Notes: generated from the sequence alone by a model not told the origin. A DNA stretch of 64,000 nt from CAWEBF01 sp963807235 (GCA_963807235.1 CAWEBF010000012.1:1-64000); one strand, 5' to 3'; shown: positions 18,557 to 28,652, counted from the first letter of the stretch. Numbers and translations: made by a program.

Positions 18557-21036
18557 GGAGGAAGTTTGAGCAGCAGATCCTGCGCGCGCTCGAATGAGGG
18601 CGCGATTTCGAGCGCCTCGAGCGTGTGCCGTTTGGCCTCAGCCGTGTCGCCCGACACCAACAGCGCCTCGCCGAGGTCGGTGTGCGCGGCCGCGCGGTCA
18701 GGCGGCTGGGTGGCCAGCGCGCTCCTGAACGCGCGCAGCGCGGCAGTGTTGTCCTTGCGCTTGAAGGCCAGACGGCCCAGTTCGGTCTGCGACTTGGAAT
18801 CGAACGGGTCGATGGAGACGACGCGCCGATAAGCCGCTTCCGTCGTGGCGTCGTTGCCCTTTGCGGCGATCAGTCCGGCCACCTGCCGCGCCGCATCGAC
18901 GTCCGACGGGTCGATCAGGAGCGACGCTTCAATCGCCTTGATTGCGCGCTCCGTATCCTTCTTTTCGAGTGCCACTCGCGCAATCATCGCGTGCGGGTTG
19001 CCGCGTCCGCCGGCCCGCGGCAGCAGCGCCGCCGCGCGTTCGAAGGCGGCCAGCGCGCCGTCGGTGTCCTTGGCGGCCAGCAGCGCCTGCCCGAGCGCCA
19101 TCTGCACCATCACGCTGCCGGTGTTGGCGGCGGCCAGGATCTTCAGCTCGTCGAGGGGCATCTTCTCTTTCAGCTCGGGGCCCTTCAGCGCTTTCCGCGC
19201 CGCGTCGTAGTCGCGTGCGATGCGTGCATCGAACGCCGTCTGCAGCCCCGCCCAATTGACGCCGATCGCGTCCTTGAGCGCCACTTCGTCCTCCAGGCCC
19301 TGGCCGTAGGCCCGAAGCAGCTTGTGCAGGGCCGGCTCGCCGTAGGTATCCACGATGTGCTCGACGACGAGCGAGGCCTGGTAATAGGCCAGCGAGATCG
19401 TCCGCGGGTCGCTGAACCCGTCGTTCAGGTCCTCGAGCTTCAGGGTCTTGCCGGCTTCGAGCGCCTGCAGGAAGTTGAAGTCGCTCTCACGACCCCACTC
19501 GGGCCGCCCCCGCCGCTCCTCCCAGACCGACGTGCCCTCGGTCAGCCACCGCGGCACGCGGTTGTTCGACATCTGCAGCGTCATCACGTGCGCCAGCTCG
19601 TGCCACAAGGTTTCGCCCCAGTGGAATTCCCCGGGGGGACGCGCCTTGGGCGAATCCAGCGTGACCACGCGGCCGAAGCAGGCGCCCAGCGCCCCGACCA
19701 TGCCCGGCAGGCCCAGCGTCCGCACGGCGAAGTCGTCGTGCTTGGGGAACATCTCGATCAGGATCGGGCCCTTCGGCGTGAAGCCGTAGCTTTTGATCAG
19801 CGCGGCGAACGCTTCCTTGGCCAGCGGGATCGCCTGCTCGCGCATCACCGTCACTTCGTCTGGATGGAAGCGGAAGATCAGATCCCCGTCCTGGATGGTC
19901 TCGAACTTGTCCAGCGAGTCCAGGAGCGCCAGCGAGTTGAACGTCACGACGTTGTACGGGTCGTCCTTGAACGCGCGTTCGAGCGACCGGCGCGCGGCAG
20001 GTTCGTCGCCGGTCCGCAGCAGGTGCATCCCCAGGTTGGCGTGGGCCGTCGGGTTCGCGTCGTCGAGCTCGATGGCACGCCGCGTGAGCGCCACCGCGTC
20101 GTCGAACAGGTAATTGCGCGCGGCATGGTCGCCGGCAATGCGGAACACGTCGCCGTAGCGCGGGTTCACGGCCAGCGCTTCCTTGGCGTGCGTTTCGAAA
20201 TCCGTCAGCTTGCCTTCCACGAAGTCCACCGCGGCGCGAAACGCCAGCGCGTCCAGGCTGCGGGGGTTGACCTTGAGGGCCTTGTCGATGGCCTCTCGCG
20301 CTTCGTCGCGCCTGCGGTCGTCGAGCGCCATCTCGGCCAGCAGCACCTGCGCCGTCACCGAATTGGGATTGACCTTGAGCGCCTGCTCGATCGCTTCCTT
20401 CGCCGCCGGCGGATTGCCTGCTGCGGCCACGGCCGCCAGACCCAGGCGCGCCGGCACGTACGACGGATCCACCTTCAACGCGGCCTGGAACGACTTCAGC
20501 GCCTCGGGGCGGTCGTACTTCTCGAGGAACAGCTCGCCCCAGGCGGTGTTGATGACCGCGTCGCCGGGCGCCAGGCGCGTGGCGTTGCGGTAGAGGTCGT
20601 TGGCGTCCTTGTACTCACCGAGCGCGCGCGAGGCCATGGCCATGCGGGCGTACTCGGCCGCGGTTCGAGGCGTACCGCCGTCGGCGACGCGGCGCAGCAC
20701 GCGCTGGGCATCGGGACGACGGCCGACGAGCATCTGCAGCAGGCCGAGTTGCAACGCGGCATCGCCGGTGGGCGCCGCCGCGGCCGGGGCCTTGAGCAGT
20801 GCTTCGGCGTCCGCATAGCGTCCGCGGGCGATGAGCGCCTGTGCGCGCAAGCCCGGCACGCGCGGATCCGACTCGTTCTTGAGGATCGCGTCCACCTCGT
20901 CGTAGCGGCCTTCGTTGATGGCGCGCGCGGCATGGTCAACCGGGGTCAACGGCCGCGCTGGCTGGGCCGGCGTCTGGGCCGTCGGCACCGTCAACGTGGC
21001 CAGGACGAGAGCGCATCCGCCGACGAACCACCGCAT
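18532..21036 (-). CDS. TPR-repeat protein with peptidase-MA-like metalloprotease core
   Basis: About 834 residues: signal peptide (MRWFVGGCALVLATLTVPTA), an N-terminal series of tetratricopeptide repeats, a central zinc-peptidase domain with LWHELAHVMTLQ (HExxH) and the downstream glutamate in RWLTEGTSVWEE, and more TPRs to the C terminus (LGEALLVSGDTAEAKRHTLE). Such gluzincin-like domains are exported. The ATG at 21036 is chosen because GGAG lies seven bases upstream; 21054 is possible. The final residues EALPR come from repeat copy B, in which it overlaps the converging gene by 23 bases. Confidence 0.85.
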   Translation of the reverse strand: MRWFVGGCALVLATLTVPTAQTPAQPARPLTPVDHAARAINEGRYDEVDAILKNESDPRVPGLRAQALIARGRYADAEALLKAPAAAAPTGDAALQLGLLQMLVGRRPDAQRVLRRVADGGTPRTAAEYARMAMASRALGEYKDANDLYRNATRLAPGDAVINTAWGELFLEKYDRPEALKSFQAALKVDPSYVPARLGLAAVAAAGNPPAAKEAIEQALKVNPNSVTAQVLLAEMALDDRRRDEAREAIDKALKVNPRSLDALAFRAAVDFVEGKLTDFETHAKEALAVNPRYGDVFRIAGDHAARNYLFDDAVALTRRAIELDDANPTAHANLGMHLLRTGDEPAARRSLERAFKDDPYNVVTFNSLALLDSLDKFETIQDGDLIFRFHPDEVTVMREQAIPLAKEAFAALIKSYGFTPKGPILIEMFPKHDDFAVRTLGLPGMVGALGACFGRVVTLDSPKARPPGEFHWGETLWHELAHVMTLQMSNNRVPRWLTEGTSVWEERRGRPEWGRESDFNFLQALEAGKTLKLEDLNDGFSDPRTISLAYYQASLVVEHIVDTYGEPALHKLLRAYGQGLEDEVALKDAIGVNWAGLQTAFDARIARDYDAARKALKGPELKEKMPLDELKILAAANTGSVMVQMALGQALLAAKDTDGALAAFERAAALLPRAGGRGNPHAMIARVALEKKDTERAIKAIEASLLIDPSDVDAARQVAGLIAAKGNDATTEAAYRRVVSIDPFDSKSQTELGRLAFKRKDNTAALRAFRSALATQPPDRAAAHTDLGEALLVSGDTAEAKRHTLEALEIAPSFERAQDLLLKLPPASEALPR

Positions 21037-21067
21037 GCGTTTGCTCCGTAACATAGGGCGTGAGGTC

Positions 21068-21073
21068 AGTATA
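21068..21073 (-). promoter_or_regulatory. -10 box upstream of the TPR protease gene
   Basis: TATACT on the minus strand predicts initiation near 21061, giving a 25-base leader to the preferred ATG at 21036. No good -35 match is seen. Confidence 0.45.
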
Positions 21074-21161
21074 GTCCCGGGCACCGGCGGGACTGGCTCT
21101 ACCGCGGGCGCGCGCGGTGGCGTTGACCACGCTACGCTGTCGCCCCTCGATCACAAGACCC

Positions 21162-21962
21162 TTATGCCCCCGATACCCCCGTGCGCCAGCGCCTGGCGAG
21201 CAGACCGGTGGCGGCCTCGAGATCGAGGTCGGCCACCAACAGCCCCTCCTGGCCGTACGGCTGAAACGCTTGTAGCGTTCCGTCCGGCCGGACTACCGCT
21301 GAAGTGGTGCCCGAGCCGTCGCTCGCGTAGTTCACGGAGGCGAAATAGCAGGTGTTCTCCGCGGCCCGGCACAGCATGGCCTTCTCGTGAAACGTGTTGG
21401 CCGGGTCGGCAAACGTCGAAGGCCTGTAGCTGTCGGCGTCGGCCGGGTGATAGTGGGGGTGGAACACGACATGCGCGCCCTGGCGCGCGGCCGACCGGAC
21501 GGTCTCCGGATAGCGCCACCCCTCGTGGCAGATAGCGATCCCGAAGCGCAGCGGGCCCGCCTGAAACACCGCGCGACCCTCACCCGGCATATATATCCCG
21601 TCCTCCGATGGGTCGACTTGCACCTTGTCCTGGAAGCCCGCGACCGTGCCGTCCCGATTGACGACGAGGACCGACGCCAGCAGGCCCCGGTCGGTGACGC
21701 GTTCGGTGCCGAGCACCACCGCGACGTTTGCACGGCCTGCGGCTGAAGCGACGTCCGACCATGCACGCTCGAGAAAGGCCGTGTCCGGCGGCGGCGGGGT
21801 CTTCCCCAGGCCCCGGTATCCCGGGACGTAGCATTCGGGAAAGCACACGACGGCGGCGCGCTGCGCGGACGCGTCCGCAATCGCGCGCAGCGCGATTGCC
21901 ACCGACTCGTCAGGAGTGGCCGGGTAGCGGACGTTGGCGAGGGCGATGCGAACCGCGGTCAC
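21162..21962 (-). CDS. carbon-nitrogen hydrolase (nitrilase superfamily)
   Basis: A 266-residue amidase-type enzyme with the Glu-Lys-Cys triad: a glutamate in the first helix region (CFPECYVPGYRG also carries a conserved Glu), Lys in FQDKVQVDPSEDGIYMPGE and the nucleophile in FGIAICHEGWRYPETVR. It hydrolyses C-N bonds of amides or nitriles in the cytoplasm; the substrate is not clear. The start GTG at 21962 overlaps the stop of the upstream zinc-ribbon gene (GTGA), so the pair is coupled. Confidence 0.85.
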   Translation of the reverse strand: MTAVRIALANVRYPATPDESVAIALRAIADASAQRAAVVCFPECYVPGYRGLGKTPPPPDTAFLERAWSDVASAAGRANVAVVLGTERVTDRGLLASVLVVNRDGTVAGFQDKVQVDPSEDGIYMPGEGRAVFQAGPLRFGIAICHEGWRYPETVRSAARQGAHVVFHPHYHPADADSYRPSTFADPANTFHEKAMLCRAAENTCYFASVNYASDGSGTTSAVVRPDGTLQAFQPYGQEGLLVADLDLEAATGLLARRWRTGVSGA

Positions 21963-22264
21963 TCGTCGTAATCGTCCTTGGGGAGCCCCTCCAGCTCTTC
22001 CAGGAACACCAACCCTCTGTGGGACGGAATCTCGAACCGCTTGCCGCACGTCTTGCAGGTCACGTCGTCGTCCACGCGCACGAGGTGATCCTTCACCTTG
22101 TCGAACATCGCCCGTGCGCGCGCATCCGAGCCCGACGGGGGTTGAGCTCTTTTGGTCCTGCGCACCCAGCGAACCGAGTACTCGTTGGAGCGCCGGCACC
22201 GGGGACATTGAAAGGTGGCCGGCCGCTGCTCGGGCTTCTCCGTAAAGAACTGTCGCTCATCCAC
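21959..22264 (-). CDS. small zinc-ribbon protein
   Basis: About 101 residues from GTG 22264 (an upstream GTG at 22291 gives 110). Two widely spaced cysteine pairs, FQCPRCRRSNEYSVRW and VTCKTCGKRFEIPSHRG, form one ribbon or two half-sites. The centre is basic, the C terminus acidic (LEGLPKDDYDE). No known function. It is coupled to the C-N hydrolase gene and divergent from lon. Confidence 0.6.
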   Translation of the reverse strand: MDERQFFTEKPEQRPATFQCPRCRRSNEYSVRWVRRTKRAQPPSGSDARARAMFDKVKDHLVRVDDDVTCKTCGKRFEIPSHRGLVFLEELEGLPKDDYDE

Positions 22265-22340
22265 AGGCCTTAGCGTACAACAACCAAACACAGCTCTCGT
22301 TCATCGCAAGCTGCCTGATAGACTTGGAGCCACCGCCCGG

Positions 22341-24683
22341 ATGGCCGACCCCACTCATCCGCCTCTCCCATCAGAATTACCCGTCCTGCCGCTGCGGCTC
22401 ACGGTGTCGTTTCCCATGACGATCCAGCCGCTGGCCGTGAACCGGCCGGTGTCCGTCGAGACGGTCAATCGCGCACTGGGAAGCGATCGACTGATTCTTC
22501 TGGTCCTGCAGGACAACGACAAGGAAGACCCCGGGCCGGACGACGTCCGCAGGGTGGGGACAGTGGCCATCATCCGTCAGATGGCCAAGTCGGCCGCCGG
22601 TTTGAACATCATCCTGGAAGGGCTGGCGCGCGTACGTCTGGACCGCGTCACGCGCACGGGCACGTCGATGCTGGCCCAGATCACGCCGCTGCCGGAGAAC
22701 TACGAGCGCACGCTCGAAGTGGACGCGCACGTGCGGCGCATTCAGGAACTCATCGACAAGGCGCTCTCGCTGGCCTCAGGCCTCGCGGAAGAGCTGCGCA
22801 CGCTGGTCATGAACATCGAGGACCCGCTGCGGCTGGCGTACATCCTGGGCACGCTGCTCGACATGCGCCCGCTGGACAAGCAGGCGCTGCTCGAGGAAAG
22901 CGATCTCCTGAAGAAGCTGCAGGCCATCGCCACGGCGCTGACCCGCGAAGTGTCGCTGCTCGAGCTGAAGGGGAAGATCGAGTCGCAGGCGCAGCAGGAG
23001 ATGACCGACGCGCAGCGCCAGTACTACCTGCGCCAGCAGATGAAGGCGATCCAGCAGGAGCTGGGCGAAGGGGAAGGCAACGAGCTGGCCGAGCTGCGCA
23101 CGCGCGTCGAGGACGCCAAGCTGCCGGAAGCTGTCGCCACCGTGGCGAACCGCGAGCTGACACGGCTGGGCCAGATGACGGGAGCGTCGCCCGAATACCA
23201 GATGATCCGCACGTATCTGGACTGGCTGCTGGACGTCCCGTGGTCGGTGATGACGACCGATCGCCTGGATCTGGTCGAAGCCCGGCGCGTGCTGGACGAG
23301 GACCACTACGACCTGGACAAGGTCAAGGAACGCATCATCGAGTACCTCGCGGTCCGCAAGATGAAGGGCGACATGAAGGGGCCCATCCTGTGTTTCGCCG
23401 GGCCCCCCGGCGTCGGCAAGACGTCGCTCGGCCAGTCGATCGCGCGCGCCATGGAACGGAAGTTCGTGCGCATCTCGCTGGGCGGTGTGCGCGACGAGGC
23501 CGAGATTCGCGGGCACCGCCGGACCTACATCGGGTCGATCCCGGGACGCATCGTGACGGCGTTGAAGCAGGCCGGCTCGATGAACCCGGTGTTCATGCTG
23601 GACGAGATCGACAAGATGTCGGTGGGTTTCCAGGGGGACCCGGCCGCGGCGCTGCTCGAGGTGCTGGACCCGGCGCAGAACCACGTCTTCCGCGACCACT
23701 ACCTGGAAGCGCCCGTGGACCTGTCCAGGGTCCTCTTCATCGCCACGGCCAACCAGCTGGGCCCCGTCCATCCGGCTCTCCTGGACCGGATGGAGATCAT
23801 CACGCTGGCCGGGTACACCGAGTTCGAGAAGCTGCACATCGCGCGGATGTATCTGATTCGGCGCCAGATGAACGAGAACGGGCTGCCCCCCGATTCGATG
23901 ACGTTCACAGACGGCGCTCTGCGCGCGGTGATCGCCGAGTACACCCGCGAGGCAGGCGTCCGGAACCTCGAGCGCCAGCTGGGAACGATTGCCCGCAAGG
24001 TGGCCGCCAGGATGGCGACCCGCCCCGCCGACGCGCCCCCTGCGCCTCCCGTGATCGTGGATGTGCCGGAAGTGGACGACTACCTGGGCCCGGCGAGATT
24101 CAAGAAGGAAACGGCATTCCGGACCTCGACGGCCGGCGTGGTGACGGGTTTGGCGTGGACGGAAACCGGCGGCGACGTGCTATTCGTGGAAGCCACCTTG
24201 CTTCCAGGCGGCAACCAGAACATCATTCTTACGGGCCAGCTCGGCAACGTGATGCAGGAGTCGGCTCGTGCCGCCCTTAGCCACATCCGGGCGAAGGCAA
24301 GCGACTTGGGCATTTCGCCCGATTTTCTTGCCAAGCACGACTTGCACGTGCACGTGCCGGCGGGGGCGATTCCGAAGGACGGACCCTCGGCGGGCATCAC
24401 GATGGCCACGGCCATCCTGTCGGCCGCCCGCAACCAGCCCGTGCGGCCCGGCGTGGCGATGACCGGTGAAATCACGCTGTCGGGGCTGGTGTTGCCCGTC
24501 GGCGGCATTCGGGAAAAGGCGCTGGCGGCGAGGCGGTTCGGCGTGCGGACGGTGATCCTGCCGGCCCTCAACGAGCCTGACCTCACGGAACTGCCCGAGG
24601 AGATTCGGCGCGACATGACCTTCGTGCCGGTGGAAACCCTCGAGCAGGTGATCAAGGTCGCACTGGACGAGAAGGCCCCCTAA
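22341..24683 (+). CDS. lon: endopeptidase La (Lon protease)
   Basis: A 780-residue ATP-dependent protease of the cytoplasm that degrades misfolded and regulatory proteins. In order: Lon substrate-binding domain (LPVLPLRLTVSFPMTIQPLA), coiled-coil region, AAA+ module with Walker A GPPGVGKTSLG (about residue 354) and VFMLDEIDKM, and the protease domain with catalytic Ser in PKDGPSAGITMA (about S683) and Lys in GGIREKALAARR (about K726). The frame is intact, in contrast with several neighbours. It is followed without any gap by the next gene. Confidence 0.96.
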   Translation: MADPTHPPLPSELPVLPLRLTVSFPMTIQPLAVNRPVSVETVNRALGSDRLILLVLQDNDKEDPGPDDVRRVGTVAIIRQMAKSAAGLNIILEGLARVRLDRVTRTGTSMLAQITPLPENYERTLEVDAHVRRIQELIDKALSLASGLAEELRTLVMNIEDPLRLAYILGTLLDMRPLDKQALLEESDLLKKLQAIATALTREVSLLELKGKIESQAQQEMTDAQRQYYLRQQMKAIQQELGEGEGNELAELRTRVEDAKLPEAVATVANRELTRLGQMTGASPEYQMIRTYLDWLLDVPWSVMTTDRLDLVEARRVLDEDHYDLDKVKERIIEYLAVRKMKGDMKGPILCFAGPPGVGKTSLGQSIARAMERKFVRISLGGVRDEAEIRGHRRTYIGSIPGRIVTALKQAGSMNPVFMLDEIDKMSVGFQGDPAAALLEVLDPAQNHVFRDHYLEAPVDLSRVLFIATANQLGPVHPALLDRMEIITLAGYTEFEKLHIARMYLIRRQMNENGLPPDSMTFTDGALRAVIAEYTREAGVRNLERQLGTIARKVAARMATRPADAPPAPPVIVDVPEVDDYLGPARFKKETAFRTSTAGVVTGLAWTETGGDVLFVEATLLPGGNQNIILTGQLGNVMQESARAALSHIRAKASDLGISPDFLAKHDLHVHVPAGAIPKDGPSAGITMATAILSAARNQPVRPGVAMTGEITLSGLVLPVGGIREKALAARRFGVRTVILPALNEPDLTELPEEIRRDMTFVPVETLEQVIKVALDEKAP

Positions 24684-25856
24684 TTGGCATCAGCGATCGT
24701 CTTTTACATTTCAGGCCACGGATTCGGACACGCATCCCGGGCCATCGAAGTCATCAACGCCATTCTGGCCAAGCGGCCTGAAACCCGCATCGGCGTCCGC
24801 ACGTCGGCGCCGCGCTGGCTCTTTGACCTCTCGGTCAAGGGGAAGGTGGCCTTCAGCACGCTGGAGTGCGACACCGGCGTGGTGCAGGTGGACGGCTTGT
24901 CGCTGGACGAGGCCGACAGCATCCGCCGCGCGTCGGCGTTCCACAGCGACCTGGTGACGCGCGCGGCCAGCGAGACCCGGCAGCTGCGGGAGATCGGCGC
25001 CGGCCTGATTGTGGGCGACATCCCGCCGCTGGCCTTCGCCGTGGGCGCCTCCTCGGGCATTCCTGCGATCGGGCTCGGCAATTTCACGTGGGACTGGATC
25101 TACGCGGACTACCCGCGTGTGCGGCTGGCGCCGTCGCTCCTGCCGGCCATCCGTGGCGCGTACGCCAAGGCCTCGATGGCGCTGCGCCTGCCGATGGCGC
25201 GCGGGTTCGACAGCTTCTCGAACATCAAGGACATCCCCTTCATCGCCCGGCATGCCACGCGCACGCGCGCCGAGGTCTGCAAGATCCTGAAGCTGCCCAC
25301 GGACAAGCCGATCGTGCTGGCGTCGTTCGGGGGCTACGGGCTGCCCAGCCTGGACACCACCGTGCTGTCCAAGTTCAAGAAGTACACGGTGGTGATGACG
25401 GCGAACGTGCCGCTGAGCCGCCAGGCGCGCAAGGAAGTGGCGGCCGCCGAGAAAAAGGGCTCGTTCATCAGCATCAACGAAGAGGCGATGTACGACGCCG
25501 GCGTGCGCTACGAGGACCTGGTGGGGGCGGCCGAGGCCATCGTCACCAAGCCGGGCTACGGCGTCATCTCGGAGTGCATCGCCAACGATACGGCCGTGCT
25601 CTATACGTCACGCGGGCACTTCCCGGAGTACGACGTGCTGGTCGAGGAGATGCCGAAGTACGTGCGCTCGGCGTTCATCAACCACGACGATCTCTTCGAC
25701 GGCAAGTGGGAGACGCACCTCGACAAGCTGCTCAACCAGCCGAAGCACAAGAAGAAGCCGGAAACCAACGGCGCCGACGTCGCCGCCGACATCCTGCTGA
25801 AGGCGCTCGACAAGCCGCCGAAGAAGCCGCGCGGCCGGCCCAAGGTCAAAGCGTAG
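24684..25856 (+). CDS. glycosyltransferase-like protein (GT28/MurG-type fold)
   Basis: A 390-residue protein starting at TTG 24684, the base after lon's TAA. It has a two-lobed GT-B look: IVFYISGHGFGHASRAIEVI at the N terminus, as in the glycosyltransferase-like half of arabinokinase-type proteins, PIVLASFGGYGLPS at the second-lobe start, and AIVTKPGYGVISECIAND as the nucleotide-sugar loop. The C terminus is a Lys/Pro-rich tail (KKPRGRPKVKA). The acceptor is unknown. The zero spacing implies co-translation with lon. Confidence 0.75.
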   Translation: MASAIVFYISGHGFGHASRAIEVINAILAKRPETRIGVRTSAPRWLFDLSVKGKVAFSTLECDTGVVQVDGLSLDEADSIRRASAFHSDLVTRAASETRQLREIGAGLIVGDIPPLAFAVGASSGIPAIGLGNFTWDWIYADYPRVRLAPSLLPAIRGAYAKASMALRLPMARGFDSFSNIKDIPFIARHATRTRAEVCKILKLPTDKPIVLASFGGYGLPSLDTTVLSKFKKYTVVMTANVPLSRQARKEVAAAEKKGSFISINEEAMYDAGVRYEDLVGAAEAIVTKPGYGVISECIANDTAVLYTSRGHFPEYDVLVEEMPKYVRSAFINHDDLFDGKWETHLDKLLNQPKHKKKPETNGADVAADILLKALDKPPKKPRGRPKVKA

Positions 25857-25876
25857 ATTTAGCCGTTCGGGATTGT

Positions 25877-28582
25877 TTACTTCTTCAATCCGGCCGTCCA
25901 GTTCAACACGACCGTGAACGGCACCGATGCGCTCGGCCCGACCGGCGCAATGAGGAGAAATCGCTTCCCGTCCGCGGTTACGTCGCCGACGATCGTGCCC
26001 GAGGGAGTCTGAAAGAGCGGGGTCGGCGTCCCGACGTGAAACTCCTGTCCGGGACCCACCGCAACGGCCATCATTTTTCCGTCCGGTGCGAGATAAAAGA
26101 TCTCGCGGCCATCCCCGCGCCAGCGGGGTGCGGTGCCGCCGCCGCGGGAGACCAGCACACTGCCTCCGACGCTCGCCGAGCCGCTACTGAAGTCCGTCGC
26201 AAACCCTCGGACGTAGACTTCGCTCTGGCCGGACTCGTTCGAGACGTACGCAACCCATCGTCCATTCGGCGAAAACTGGCCCTGGTTCTCGATGAATCTG
26301 CGGGCGTCGCGCAGGAACGGCACCGGCTTGCGATCGCCGCTTGGAATCACCCCGAGATCGATATTCCCCGGGGTCAAGGCCGATGCGACGTACCGGGCGT
26401 ATAAAAGGACCCGTCCGTCAGGCGACCAGCTGTTGGCCCAAAGGGCTCCACTGCTCTCTGACCGCAGCAATTCCTCCTCGTCGCCCTCGCCGCTCGCGAG
26501 TGCCTCACGGAGACTACTGTTGTTGAACGTGAAGACGATGCGCTTGCCGTCTCGAGACCAGACAGGAAACTCGGCGAGTCCGGTGCCAAGTGTCAATCGT
26601 GTGGCCCCGCTGCCTCGCGAAAAATCGAACAGCCAGAGGTCGGCCTTGGTCGTGTCCAGTGGATTCGTACGCGACGCGACGGCGCGAGCGCCGTCCGGGG
26701 AAAGCGCCACGCCGCGAAAGCCGCCCGGCTCCGAGGCCCGGCCGGACACAGCGCCTTGCCGGTCGAACCAGGTGAGCTGTGAATCGGTGTCAGCGTTGCG
26801 GTAGACCAGAACGTCGTTGGCGGAGGCCGAAAAGTAGGCGCCATCACGAAAGGAGCCGACCCGTTCCGCCACAGGCACTGGCTCCCCCGCGAGCGCCAGG
26901 CGCCCCGCGTCGAACGGCTGTGCCATGAGCGTCCCTTCGCGAAGGAACAACAACCGTCCCGGACCGGAATCAACCGCCGCGGCGTACGTCACACCGACCG
27001 CGTACGGCATCAGCCGCTGCGCGCTTTGCGCTTCAGGCTTGGCATCGAGCGTGCCGATGTACGTGCCGCCGGCCTCAGGCGCGCTCGGCGACACACGCAA
27101 GTACACGAAATGACGGCCGTCCGGAAGAAAGGTCGGGAGCAGATGGAATTCCTCCTTCCGCGACGGATCGAGCGTCGTGATGGGAGACGCGGCACCGCCG
27201 GTCTCGCGGACGTGCAACAGACCGCCGAAGTTCCCGAAGATGATGTCGCCGTCGCGATTCCAGGAGCCGCCCACGGCGACACTCCCACGGGGCAGATCGC
27301 ACAACGTTTGAGGCAGGCCGCCCGAGATGTCCACCTTCTTGAGCTTGCCGCCGGCATCGAACGCGACGAACCGTCCGTCGGGAGACCAAAAAGGTGGCGG
27401 CGCGGTGTCGCCGGTCTCCGAACCCGGAAGAGACCGGACCTCCAGCGAATCCATGGTCCGGATCAAGAGACGCGCGGTGCCATCCGGACCACGCCCCACG
27501 AAAGCCAGGTGACGGCCGTCCGGAGAGAGGCCGAAATTTCCTGGCCCCGCGAACTCGACGGTCGGGGGAATCTGGAAGCGCATCGCGCTGGGCGCAAGCG
27601 GCCGCTCGCGAAGATGTTGGTACGCGAGTGGCGCCAGCGTCGCTAGCAGTAGCAGCGCAGCCGCCCAGCCAAGCCACGCGCCGTACGCGCGAGATCTGCC
27701 GGCAAGGATAGCCGTTGACGCGCTCGACGTGTCCGACACGCTCTCCAGGGCGAACGCGAGATCGCTGGCCGTCTGAAATCGCGCCGACGGACTCTTCTCC
27801 AGACAGCGATTGACAATCCTGACGAGGGCCGGCGGCATTGGCGTCGCAGCGTTGAGTTCCGGCGGATCCTCCTTGAGGATCGCCGCCATCGTCTCGGGCG
27901 CGGTGTCGCGGGAAAACGCGCGACGACCGGACAGGAGCTCGTACAGGATGGCGCCAAGAGCAAACAGATCCGCGCGATGATCGACCGGCAGTCCACGCAC
28001 CTGCTCGGGCGCCATGTAGCCGACAGTGCCGAGCACGACACCCGGCTGCGTCGGCGGGGGCGTCGTGACCATCGCGCTCGCGGGTTCGAACGCTGGTTGA
28101 TCCTGCGTCAGCTTCGCCAGACCGAAGTCGAGAATCTTGACCCGGCTATCCCGGGTCACGAACACATTCTCGGGTTTGAGATCGCGATGCGTGATCCCCT
28201 TCTCGTGCGCCGCCGCGAGGCCATGCGCGATGTGAAGCGCGAGCTCGAGCGCCTTGCGGACCGCGATCGGCCCGGCATTCAAGCGGTCCCGAAGCGTCTC
28301 GCCTTCAAGCAATTCGGACACAATGAATGGCGCGCCGGCCTCCGTGCCGATGTCGTGCACGGCGAGGATATTCGGGTGGTTCAGCGCGGCGGCTGCGCGG
28401 GCTTCCTGCTCGAATCGACGGAGGCGATCGACGTCGGCCGAGAATGCTGTGGGGAGGACTTTGATCGCGACATCACGTCCGAGTCGCGGATCGCGCGCAC
28501 GGTATACCTCGCCCATGCCGCCAGCGCCGAGGGCGGAGACGATTTCGTACGGGCCGAGACGGGTGCCGGGAGCGAGGGCCAC
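25877..28582 (-). CDS. membrane Ser/Thr protein kinase with TolB-like propeller
   Basis: A 901-residue receptor kinase. The Hanks kinase domain (12-280) has glycine loop GAGGMGEVYRARD, lysine in VAIKVLP (K41), HRDLKPENV (132-140), DFG (152-154) and APE (191-193). One membrane helix follows (about 300-322), then a periplasmic WD40/TolB-type beta-propeller with repeated blades such as SPDGRFVAFDAGG, WSRDGKRIVFTF and WSPDGRVLLYARY. This architecture is very common in Acidobacteriota. The start is GTG 28582, just downstream of a TATAAT box. Confidence 0.94.
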   Translation of the reverse strand: MALAPGTRLGPYEIVSALGAGGMGEVYRARDPRLGRDVAIKVLPTAFSADVDRLRRFEQEARAAAALNHPNILAVHDIGTEAGAPFIVSELLEGETLRDRLNAGPIAVRKALELALHIAHGLAAAHEKGITHRDLKPENVFVTRDSRVKILDFGLAKLTQDQPAFEPASAMVTTPPPTQPGVVLGTVGYMAPEQVRGLPVDHRADLFALGAILYELLSGRRAFSRDTAPETMAAILKEDPPELNAATPMPPALVRIVNRCLEKSPSARFQTASDLAFALESVSDTSSASTAILAGRSRAYGAWLGWAAALLLLATLAPLAYQHLRERPLAPSAMRFQIPPTVEFAGPGNFGLSPDGRHLAFVGRGPDGTARLLIRTMDSLEVRSLPGSETGDTAPPPFWSPDGRFVAFDAGGKLKKVDISGGLPQTLCDLPRGSVAVGGSWNRDGDIIFGNFGGLLHVRETGGAASPITTLDPSRKEEFHLLPTFLPDGRHFVYLRVSPSAPEAGGTYIGTLDAKPEAQSAQRLMPYAVGVTYAAAVDSGPGRLLFLREGTLMAQPFDAGRLALAGEPVPVAERVGSFRDGAYFSASANDVLVYRNADTDSQLTWFDRQGAVSGRASEPGGFRGVALSPDGARAVASRTNPLDTTKADLWLFDFSRGSGATRLTLGTGLAEFPVWSRDGKRIVFTFNNSSLREALASGEGDEEELLRSESSGALWANSWSPDGRVLLYARYVASALTPGNIDLGVIPSGDRKPVPFLRDARRFIENQGQFSPNGRWVAYVSNESGQSEVYVRGFATDFSSGSASVGGSVLVSRGGGTAPRWRGDGREIFYLAPDGKMMAVAVGPGQEFHVGTPTPLFQTPSGTIVGDVTADGKRFLLIAPVGPSASVPFTVVLNWTAGLKK

Positions 28583-28596
28583 AGCGGTTGGTGGGG

Positions 28597-28602
28597 ATTA
28601 TA
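28597..28602 (-). promoter_or_regulatory. -10 box of the kinase gene
   Basis: A perfect TATAAT on the minus strand, 14 bases before the GTG at 28582, implies a leader of about 7 bases. It lies back to back with the TATCGT box of the HD gene. Confidence 0.5.
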
Positions 28603-28640
28603 CGGGCGCACGACAGAGTTCCGCGGCCTTCGCCGCATGC

Positions 28641-28646
28641 TATCGT
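28641..28646 (+). promoter_or_regulatory. -10 box for a leaderless transcript (HD protein)
   Basis: TATCGT ends six bases before GTG 28653. No clear -35. Confidence 0.4.
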
Positions 28647-28652
28647 CGCCTC

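Noticed and set aside
18625..21051. 808-residue plus-strand open frame opposite the TPR protease
   Set aside because: Arg/Gly/His-rich shadow of a well-supported gene; GC-rich codon bias keeps the reverse frame open.
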